Shown piece by piece: positions 37,629 to 46,809 of a stretch of 64,000 nucleotides of DNA. Under the pieces are notes generated by a model that did no database searches, had not been told where the DNA came from, and worked only from the letters and a program-made list of their open reading frames with translations. The stretch's first letter is position 1; each line of letters opens with the position of its first letter. Position numbers and translations under genes: made by a program. This DNA comes from Branchiostoma floridae (taxonomy: Eukaryota; Chordata; Leptocardii; Amphioxiformes; Branchiostomatidae), in assembly GCF_000003815.2 (NCBI RefSeq), contig NC_049995.1, positions 5,699,371 through 5,763,370 on the forward strand, in the 5' to 3' direction.

Positions 37629-39733
37629 CTCTATTCCTTACGGGTGAAATCTGCCATCTCTGATCTTGTGGAACTAGAATAGTCACAAAGCAGCATGGGT
37701 AAGGGACTGAAGTTTGCCATCTTATATCCTGTAGCAGAATTCCTACACAGAATATAAAGCCGAACTCATAGAAAAGCCATTGGATATCATAAAACAACAC
37801 ATGAACGAGATTTTACGTAGCACGAATGGTAGATTTCTACTAATTTGACTGAATTGTCTGCATCGACGCCATTAAAAATGCCTCAAGACAAGCCTTTGTT
37901 TTCTCAAGAGACATGAGGCTTCAGAGCTTAGTGTCTTAAAGAAAATACACGCATAGCCGACACGTCTGAAGCATTAACCAATGCAAGAATGTTCGGGGCG
38001 TCTTTTTTTCGCAGATCGTTTTCAATATTTGGCTTTAAGCAATTCTCGTTCGATTATTCACGTAATCCAGCTAAAGTGGTTGTCCCACTTCTGGTCCGAA
38101 GTCTTGAAAATATTATGAGGAAACATTTCTGTAAATGGATATATTTTCTGACTTTTCGTTACGAAATTTTGAAATCATATGAATTTCTACGTGAATTGTC
38201 TGAGGATAAAAAATGACGCTGTCATAGTGTTTACATTGTAAAATTGTGTGACAGATTATGACCAAATTGCTGTGCAGCGGACGAATTTTAATAGAATGAT
38301 CCGGAATGTGTCGGACTTAGTCATTGGAAAGTATCGTAGACAAATGTTAGCATTCTATGAAGCAGCCAAGAAAAGCAAGGATTACGTTAACAATGCATGA
38401 GACGCCAAAGGGATAAAACCACATTGCGAAACCGTGAACAAGTCTATCGCCTGATTATGAAATAAATCAACAGCTAATACAGAACTGAGGTGAAGCTATA
38501 CACCTCTATTTTGTAGCTTGTTCCTTACTTTTACTGCAGTGGTTAATATCTATTTATTTGAATACACAGAGACAAAAATATCAAACGAGGTGTTGAAAGT
38601 AATAACAGCAGTAGTTCTTTAAATAGCTAATCATGTATTGTGCGGCAGACCTTTGTTTGTTTTGCTATAGTGTAAATGAAGCCAAGTATCTCCGACAAAG
38701 TAAGTAAACAAATATTAGACGATTTTTGCTTGTTTGAATTACGTTAGGATAAACATAATAGTCAAGGCGTTTTCTGCTGGTGGTTTGTCCAGTTGTTGTT
38801 TGGTAAATAGAAGTTTGGAAGGGGAGAGAAACGCACGCATCCAACCGCAAAGAGAGATAACGTTACGATTCAGTTCATCGCGTTTGGAAGTTGTGTAATG
38901 GCTAATACATTACATGGTCAGGTCTATTGTGCAAAAACTACCTAACAAGGCACACCATATCACAATACTTCTATGATAAATTTTTGTATGATCAAAATAA
39001 AGATATGTTTATGTCCTTCTTGTTCCGAGGCCTACCGAAAATGCAAAAGTAAAAAAAAAAAAATTCTATAAAGATACAACTTATTATATTATCCTAAAAT
39101 TATCCAAATGCTTTTGAATACACAACCAAATAGGAAATAAAAATGCACTGTATATCTTTTTTATTGAGTCTAAAAATAGACTACATAAAATCATTTGTAA
39201 AACGTTTGTCAAGGTCACTTAATGTCAGAGTAGATCGTTTTCTGGACTCGTTTGTTTCTACTAAGATGTCAGTCAACACCTTGGCACACACGCAAGAATC
39301 CCCAACACACCTGTTCACCTGTCTTAAGAAACAAGACGCTCCTTGAGACTTTCTTGCGTCTCAGACGCCTGTCTTTGTGTGTCCTTATCTATCATTTACA
39401 TCACCCATAACATTGTTGGCCTCAATATTTCAAATTCGAGGCTGTTAGAGTCGGTGTTACGCAGTTAGATGGGAGAAGAGGGACCCGGTGCTTGTTTTAC
39501 CGGGGGCTCGGTTTTCTCTCGCCGTGAATAAGTGTTGTTGTGGTATTGTTGGTACGGTCCTGAACAGACGATACGGGTGGCACGGACCACAATGTAGCGT
39601 GGCTCGGGTGACAGTTAGAGCGGGCAGGGTGAGAAAATCATAACACAATCCGTCATTGGGAGTGCGCACAGTGACATGTCCGGGCATGTGTGTGCGTGTG
39701 TGTCGAGGGGGGTTGGGGTGGGGGCGGGGGGTG
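37629..39733. other. Intergenic stretch, nothing recognised
   Basis: No gene or clear repeat found. G-rich sequence builds up from 39690 towards the next foldback. Confidence 0.4.
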
Positions 39734-39923
39734 CTCTCCAAGGAGAGGTTAGGTTCGGCTGATTTTTTTAGTCGTTTTTATCGGGCTTTCTATTTTTTTA
39801 TCTTGCTGTGTCAAAACCGTTTGGCTGGTGTACTTCAAGAAAAATGACAAAATAGAAAGCCCGATAAAAACGACTAAAAAAGGTAAAAAAAAAACAGCCG
39901 CAGCCTAACCTCTGCTTGGAGAG
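39734..39923. mobile_element. Long-stem foldback MITE (CTCTCCAAGSAGAGGTTAGG ends)
   Basis: The left arm starts CTCTCCAAGGAGAGGTTAGG and contains AGTCGTTTTTATCGGGCTTT CTATTTT. The right arm is the near-exact complement, ending CCTAACCTCTGCTTGGAGAG. Stem arms of about 60-65 bp enclose only about 50 bp. G-runs flank both sides, so the target duplication cannot be read. Confidence 0.85.
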
Positions 39924-40633
39924 TGGGGGGGGGGGGTGTTCTTTGAGTGTCTTACGTGATCCTAAGAAGTCGTGAGATGATTTGGGTTAAGACTGATTTG
40001 AGAGCCGACGACTAAGCTAAAGTGAATTTCTTGCTCATCGCAAACATAGAAGCAAAGACGATGATAGTCGGACGATGGGGTTTACTTTTTTCTTCAGCTT
40101 TCAATCAATCCATCTATCCACCTCCCAATCTCTTCCTCCATCTATTTCTCAATGTTTTCAGTCATCCATTCTTCCTTATCTCAATTTTTCATCCATCTAT
40201 AAATCTTTCCATCCATCTATCCGCACAATTGATTTTTTCAGTCGATATCTGTGTTATTGGACATGGAAGAGGAAACTTATTCCTCTCTTTCTTTTCTCAC
40301 ACCTCCTCTCTCTCACACAAAATACCCATTTTGTCAAATCCTAAGGGACAAAAAGAACTACTATTACAACTATCTTCAACCAGATGTGGGTTGGTACTTA
40401 TGTTTGGTTGTCATTTTGCTCTTGTAGTCCGCTTGTGTATCAAAATGCACTTCATTGCATTGAAGAAAAAAGCAGAACACACGATATTAAATCCTGAAGT
40501 TCCTTTGCATTACCGTAGGAAGCTGCTAGGACTCCCATGATCGAATTTGACCTTCCTCTTTTAGACCCCTACCCACCAAAAATTACAAGAATCCATTCAC
40601 AGCTTCTTGAATAATGCTGTCTTTAAGTACTAC
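39924..40633. other. Non-coding stretch with CATC-rich tract
   Basis: A degenerate CATC/TCCA-rich tract lies at about 40105-40220 and produces a long but low-complexity open frame. No gene. Confidence 0.5.
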
Positions 40634-40643
40634 ACACGTACAC

Positions 40644-40686
<43 letters not shown>

Positions 40687-40690
40687 TACA
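40634..40690. repeat. (CATACA)n microsatellite and adjacent duplicated motif
   Basis: Hexanucleotide run of about nine units. Just after it, CTTGGCGAAGG occurs twice (near 40717 and 40744), each followed by an AACGTT or GGCGTT stretch. Confidence 0.9.
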
Positions 40691-41317
40691 GAAACGACAT
40701 CAACAACGTGACCTTCTTGGCGAAGGCAAGGGCGTTATAACTTCCTTGGCGAAGGTAATAACGTTTTAGAGCCTGCTGAATAAATCTTGAATTTAAAGAC
40801 AAACCAAAACGAGCAGAAAACATACATCTTGGATACCGATATGAACCGTCCGTCTATACAGTCATTAGATCACAACACAAAGTACAGTAAAAGTGGGTCA
40901 GCAACAAAAGAACGGACCCAACCCACAACACACGTGGGGGAGATAGCACTCAGGACCCAGGACTGTCTGTGTGCGTTCAGCTAACGTTTCAGGAAATTAG
41001 AGATGGGAACATGGAGAAGACAGTACTCTTCATAAAAGACGTTGTTGTCTGTAATGCTATTTAATAGGGGTATCTAGAATTGCAACTGTAACAGTTTTGT
41101 GAGTGATCTATGCTTCGAATCCAGCTTGGGGATCGGACAAACGGGACAGATAAAACAAAAGTCACGTGCCCTAGTATCTGCTTAGAGATTAGGAATATTT
41201 AGAGAAGAAACTACAAACCTAGTTTCTTACATTTAAACAATTTTTCTTTCCTCAAGTCGTGATTTCCCCAGATTAAAGAAGTGCAGAAAGCCAAGGAAGG
41301 TCCTGCCACAAAGACAA

Positions 41318-41392
41318 AAAAATGAATGAATGAAAGAACGCACAAACGAACGAATGAATGAATGAACGAACGAACGGGCGAATGAATACGAC
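41318..41392. repeat. (GAAT/GAAC)n tetranucleotide array
   Basis: Imperfect GAAT and GAAC units. Confidence 0.85.
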
Positions 41393-42102
41393 CTTAATTA
41401 GCATAAATGTCCATCTTCTGATTTGGTAAATTACATAATGAAAAAAATTAACTGTCCTCCAACTCAAGACAATTCACTCACCGGAATTTTCGACCGAATT
41501 ATCTTTCGGTCTTCTTCAGCTATCTGAACCGTGTGATTGGTGATTTTTCGTAGGTGTGACGTCACCACTGTGTCAAAGTTCAAAGTCAGCACAGGGTCAA
41601 AGACCTTTATTGTACATATATACCCACTGGGTTAAGTATAAGTCACGAAAAACGAATACTTTACTGGTACATGTATAGTGTGAAGCTAACATAGGTGAAT
41701 TCGCCATTTATCTTCAATTCTATCTTGACATAATCGTTTTTCGGTGTGTGTGTGTGGGGGGGGGGGGGGTCTGCCTCCCGGTCTCAATGTTTAACTTGTG
41801 GCAGCTGATTCGCAGTTTTGTGTAGACATTCTTCTGACATAAAAAAAAAATTGCGTGTTTTCTATTCTAATTGCGCAGAACAGTCATTCATAAATTACCG
41901 TTCGAAATTAGATGAGTCGATATTGTTATTTGAACAACGGATGATTGGTGTTTGAACTCCTTGTGTGTTTCGCGGTCTTCGGACGATATATCGTCGTTTG
42001 TAAACAAATATGGCGACTAATCGATGAGAGGTCAAAGTGGTGGGTAACAACACTGAACGTCTTTGGCTCGAAGGGATACTCGTCTGTGTTACAAAATCTC
42101 CA

Positions 42103-42275
42103 CCCTGAGAGCCAGCCGGGATCGGGCAGCTAGGACAGTTTATCCACCCTTCTAGCGATAACTCCTTCAGGCTTAAACTCCCCCGGAGCACTAATGTGAG
42201 ATCTGCGGGCTGACTGCCTTGGGTCCCCAAACAAAACTCGCTATGCTAGCTACCGGTCCTGTCTGGCTCCCAGGG
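42103..42275. mobile_element. Foldback MITE (CCCTGRGAGCCAG ends) with direct flanking repeat
   Basis: Left CCCTGAGAGCCAGCCGGGAT and right complement of CCCTGGGAGCCAGACAGGAC form the inverted ends. TACAAAATCTC is repeated directly outside them (42090-42100 and 42276-42286), two bases off the left end. 173 bp with no coding capacity. Confidence 0.7.
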
Positions 42276-42303
42276 TACAAAATCTCTCGTCCACAGGGAC
42301 TTA

Positions 42304-42487
42304 CCTAGCCTCTACCAGGCTCCGCGGATCCGTGGGCTTTTTGAAGAAATTGGACAATTTTTCTCACCGACGGTGACGAAAATACTCCTCTGGCCGGCTG
42401 ACTCCTCTAGCGTATTATAGACTCTATTTGTTTACTAGTAATTTCTACAATCCGACCACCGATCCACGGAGCCTGGTAGAGGCTAGG
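42304..42487. mobile_element. Foldback MITE (CCTAGCCTCTACCAGGCTCC ends)
   Basis: The left end CCTAGCCTCTACCAGGCTCC and the right end GGAGCCTGGTAGAGGCTAGG are exact inverted repeats, extended by GATCC. It lies 17 bases beyond the flanking repeat of the previous MITE. A fragment of the same end sits near 30350. Confidence 0.8.
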
Positions 42488-43276
42488 AGTTACTGGCTTC
42501 CACCACAAGATAGCTTCATCAATGAGAATGGCAGCTTCTCGAAAATTGATGAAGTCAAGCTAGAAAAGATACTTCCTCAGAAAGATGGGTAAAATTAAAC
42601 AAAGATAAGGGGGACGAATATTTAGACATTTAACTTTTTTTTTAAAGACTGGTCATACATTACCTTGTCATACATTTCAAAGCATACACCAATTGTATGA
42701 CGAGTTTCTAGTCTGGAAACAATTGGCCCAACCAAGCATTTCCTCCTCCACAACGTCTGGGTTAGAGGCTTCCGTGAAATTGTTTGATGTTTTCGCAAAA
42801 ATAAGACTTTTCAATAGATCTAGGCCAAAGTAGACAATGTTGTATTTACAAACAGATAGAAAATTTGCTCTCCATTGATACAACATAGGTGCAAAGACTT
42901 TCGTATAATCTTTTCGAGTTATAGAGACAGTAGAGATCAGTATTCAACGAAATATTCATATCTAAAGTAACGTTATAAGATTTATCAAATATAATCTAGG
43001 TCAATAGTCTTCAATATCCAGTTTTGTATATGTCCTGAGATGGCACTTTTGGTCATCAATGCTCGTCATCAACCCTTGTAGTGACGTCATGATCAGACGA
43101 CATGTTGCACATTTCCCGCCTAACACCCTGCTGTGACGCCTTGGTGGATAAAGAGACTCCATTACATTCAATTTGCCAAATGTAGGTTTGTTTTTGTGTG
43201 TGTATACTCCCTCCGGGTTTCAGACAAGAATACATGACGCAATGTGTGACATTTATATCTCTTCCATAACCCCTGA

Positions 43277-43816
43277 GGCCACGTTGATTTGATTAAATGG
43301 ATGACATCCTCTAGGAGCCCGAAAACTTATGCAAGCGTGCGAAAAAAGAGTTTGGTAACAAACTATTTGTTTGTATTATGAAATCGTAGTGCTTAATATG
43401 GTTGGATTAATGACTTAACACACAGAGTATGGTATACCGAACAATATATTCTTCATTTTTGTTCTTTCACTTCTTCTTCTTTGAATCCTACGACATTTGT
43501 TAATATCCAAGCAGATCATACAATGGCATAAGATAGTTCCAAACAGGCCAAGAGATGTAGCGAAACACACTCCTAAGCCGGCTTCACTCCTCTGTCAGCT
43601 TTTGATACTATCTTATGCTACCGTAGGATCTGCTTTGAGATTAGACATTTGTATCCAATTTTCGTTATTTTTCTCAGATTTTCGGCATGTATTTTATCTT
43701 TTCGCAGTTCTACGGTATGTACTTTGTACAATTTACAGTATGGTTGATTTCTTTTTGGAAATGGACAAAATTGGTGAACGCGTGGATGTCATCCATATAA
43801 TCAAGATAACATGGCC
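43277..43816. mobile_element. Foldback MITE copy B (GGCCACGTTGATTTGATT ends), carrying a nested MITE
   Basis: The 33-bp ends, GGCCACGTTGATTTGATTAA... and the complement of GGCCATGTTATCTTGATTAT..., both run into ATGGATGACATCC and differ at about five positions. Internal blocks match copy A at 32-375. The MULE-like MITE at 43501 and its 9-bp duplication add 152 bp. The ends resemble those of the Harbinger-like family at 2987, so both may belong to one superfamily. Confidence 0.75.
43501..43643. mobile_element. MULE-like MITE, copy 2, nested in another MITE
   Basis: Starts TAATATCCAAGCAGATCATA and ends GGATCTGCTTTGAGATTA. GACATTTGT is repeated directly at 43492-43500 and 43644-43652, a clean 9-bp target duplication. 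Same family as 10453-10637 with a shorter core. Confidence 0.9.
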
Positions 43817-44554
43817 CAATGACGTGCTCGGGGCATATGTTGGTATCAAGCCGACTGTATGGTGGAAAGAAATGTTATCCAACGATATATTCGGAGTGCA
43901 AATTCTGACTTTCTATGCGATTCGAAATACTTTTGATTCAGTCTTACAATCAGCCTATGGATTCATTGTTAAAATAGCATGATATTGATGAAAAAGTGAT
44001 AAACTGAATTTGTCAACAAATACTGTGTAGTTGAATGTTGTTATCTTGCTCCAACCCCAATTCATGACATTTCCTCTACAATAACAGATCAAGTATAGTA
44101 CAACAATAGCGTGATAACAAGACATCAATCGTCTGTTCCGAAACAAAACAGATATAGTTTTTTTTTTACAACACATTCATGATAGTGTAGTCCAAGTTGG
44201 CTCCGCTTTCTTTTGATGGCTCCCAAAAGCTGTGTCCTACCATTTTATGATACGAGCTAGCTTTCACCAAACTGGCACGGAAGACATTTACGTTACCAGG
44301 TGTTTTGGAACAATCCTCGCCAACAGAATGTCCAGAAGCCGGACCTAATCTATCGGCTACGGGCATTTTACACTCCGGTGACCAGCTAATCTTTCTTCGC
44401 GGGGAAGCCTCTACAACAAGCTTCACTGCAGGCTTTTTGTTGTAGCCGTTTTGGGCTGATTGTACAGTTTTCTCCTAGCTGCTCTATTCCTATGGCTTCT
44501 GTATTCTAGGCTATTGAGTGTTGAGGCTTTAGAACATGGTGATAGTTAGGGCCA
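43817..44554. other. Intergenic stretch, nothing recognised
   Basis: No supported feature. Confidence 0.4.
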
Positions 44555-44705
44555 GGTCACATACGTCGTGCGATCATATGGTAAGTCGTGCAGCTGTCGT
44601 ACAAGCTCCATCTGTCTTGTTACGAAAAAGGGCTGTTCTATCGATGGTTGGTTCTCTCACAGTCTGCTTGATAACTCTACGGAACCTAAATCGTACGGCG
44701 ACCAC
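44555..44705. mobile_element. Decayed foldback MITE, GTCGTGCGATC family
   Basis: The left GGTCACATACGTCGTGCGAT and the right CGTACGGCGACC resemble the ends of the element at 56284-56490. The interior CTTGTTACGAAAAAGGGCTG parallels CTTGCTACACAAAAGGCTG in that copy. Confidence 0.45.
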
Positions 44706-45827
44706 ATCGAGTGAAAACAGTTTTACAAAGTGCTAAAATTGCAGTATCAAAACGCTTGGAGAGAGGCCTGCTATGTAAAGGCATTGTGGGGGAGGGGGGT
44801 CACGCAGCGAAACCATCGTAATTACACCGTAATCAGCCTTGCTTACGGATGTGTGAGGAAAATTAAGGACGCTCAATTAAATTATGTTCGGCGGGCGCAT
44901 GCCAGTGTGTTGTGAGGGAACGGAAAGTATGCGCTCTCCCGTCACCAAAGACAACACTAACCCCGAGACTTACATACACAGGTAGTGCCGGTGGTTACCT
45001 TTATAGTACACCCTCTAAACTAGATCGATACAGAGTAACAAAATCATTTAATTTGGCTTTGAAAGATGTCTATAGACTCTTAATACGGTTGGCTGTAGTG
45101 TGTGTGTACTTCCGGGAGTGCTATAGAGGGTTTTGGCAGCGATGAGTTGAGCTTAGGACTAGTAATAAGACGACGTGGTCGGTAGAACAACTAAAAGTAT
45201 ATCGGGACACCCTCTGCACGAGTGTGGCTTGAACTTAACTCGCCCGTCCGAACACACACACAGGCGCTCTTCAATGATTAATGTTGTGTCAGACCACAAA
45301 AGAACAACGGTCGACTGCTCATTCACATGACATTCAAACAAGCGTCCTCAATGGCAATTAGCGGGCAGAGAAAACGTTTTATTTTCCGTAGAGAAAATAC
45401 GAAAGGGGTTGCTTTGTCTTTGTTGTTGCCAGTTTGGGACAGGGTGGTAGTGCTTGTGCTTGGTTCAACAGGTGCATTGCTGGAGCTAAGTTTGAGGAAT
45501 AACAGGTGTACGAGCTAGGAGTTAGACAGTGGAGGTTAACGTTATCACGGTTATGTACATGCGTGTGTTTGTGGGAGGGGGGTTGGGCACCCGAGTGTAC
45601 ACATGCCTAACAGGGTTCGGCGGTACATTTAACAATGTGATGTGCCTCGCAGAACTTTGTTTCGTGTGGCTCAAAAACAAGTGAAAATGTCTGGAGGGTT
45701 TTCTTGTAGTCTTCTGTTTTAGTGTCGGCTGATTAAAGAGTGCGGCACCGTGTTGGGGGTATATACGCCCGGGGAAAAACTACTTGTCAACCACAGACAT
45801 ATCTCAACCAGTTGTAAACCGCTCTGT

Positions 45828-46100
45828 TCAGGAATTAGGCCAAAAGACACCGGTTCGAACCCGATTTTACAAATTTAGAACGGCATATCACTGTCGGGAA
45901 CAATTCTGTCCGAGTACTAATATCACAGTGCTTTTATTTGTTTACACACACTGTTAGAAGAGAGATAGGGGTGTTTTGTGATTATTTAGGTAATGGTCCC
46001 TGCCCAGCAGGTGGAAGAACTGGAGGCAATGTTGAACCACGGTTGCTGGTTCGAATCCCATTTGGTCATTGTTCGGGTGTACGAGCGAAGGATTTATTTG
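45828..46100 (+). mobile_element. SINE-like tRNA-derived sequence upstream of the RBM gene
   Basis: Contains GGTTCGAATCC, a canonical pol III B box, at 46048-46058, with weak A-box-like sequence about 35-40 bases before. A second B-box-like GGTTCGAACCC lies near 45864. A similar region (AGTTCGAGTCCCAATTTGGC) is in the RBM intron at 50451. No cloverleaf can be folded, so these are not tRNA genes. Extent uncertain. Confidence 0.4.
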
Positions 46101-46189
46101 GAACGCGGCCAAAAGCGGCGATGGGCAGGGCCCTGTTGCAGCAGCGCTCTGGACGGGGTTTTTCTTGAGTCTTCCGCTGAAGTCTTGTA

Positions 46190-46644
46190 AGATACACGAC
46201 AGGTGAGTCGTTATCACCTGCCGATCGCAGGTAGGGAAAACATAAGGTCGGGCGTGTTTGCGCAGGGACGGCCGCTGATTGGCTACTGGCCAGTGGGACG
46301 TCCTCATTAGCGGTTTTTGTGCGGCCTGTCTGGGAGGTCATGATTGACAGCTGGTGGTTACTTAATGCAAAAGGGGCGGAGCTAACTTTTGTGAGGGCGC
46401 GCAGTACAGTTTGGTGACAGTTCCGAGTTATTTTACGCAGTCAGCCGTGAGGTCCTCCCGAAGTGCGCACACGTTTTTTTCCCGAGCCTTGCCGCGCGCG
46501 GTCAATGATCCAGCCCGGGACCCGGACCGACCTGTACCCGACGACTCTGTAGCTCTGTTGCGGTGAAACTTCGTCCCAGGCCCTTTCCTATTCCGTCCAT
46601 TCACACGCGCGCGAGAGACTCAACTCTCCCGGACTTTCACAAGC
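46190..46644 (+). promoter_or_regulatory. Promoter and 5' UTR region of the RBM24/38-type gene
   Basis: GC-rich sequence leading to the start codon. Visible sites are E-boxes CAGGTG (46200-46205), CACCTG (46215-46220) and CAGCTG (46348-46353), an inverted CCAAT box (ATTGG, 46278-46282), an octamer-like ATGCAAA near 46365, and a GC box GGGGCGGAGC (46373-46382). There is no clear TATA box. Vertebrate Rbm24/Seb4 genes are targets of myogenic bHLH factors, so the E-boxes fit a muscle input. Function here is inferred, and the transcription start is not known. Confidence 0.5.
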
Positions 46645-46809
46645 ATGAATATGCAGAAGGATACAACGTTCACCAAGATTTTTGTTGGGGGGTTGCCCTA
46701 CCACACTACCGACGACTCATTACGGAGTTTCTTCCAGACCTTCGGCGAGATCGAGGAGGCTGTAGTGATCACCGATAGGCAGACGGGGAAGTCCAGGGGA
46801 TATGGCTTC
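46645..46809 (+). CDS. RBM24/38-type gene, coding exon 1
   Basis: 55 codons from ATG at 46645 to GYGF, followed by the donor GTAAGT. A second in-frame ATG lies two codons on; the first is preferred because family members have a few residues before QKDTT. It encodes the first three strands and first helix of the RRM, with RNP2. Confidence 0.95.

Noticed and set aside
37351-37800. 149-residue minus-strand His/Thr-rich frame
   Set aside because: It translates the GT microsatellite.
311-43982. Similar peptides VRLDVIHIIKSLWP and ERVDVIHIIKITWP in two distant frames
   Set aside because: Both come from the 33-bp terminal inverted repeat of one MITE family, not from a protein domain.
46048-46058. 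Possible tRNA genes at B-box sequences (46048, 50451, 11240, 59221)
   Set aside because: No acceptor, D or anticodon stems can be paired; flanking repeats indicate SINE remnants.
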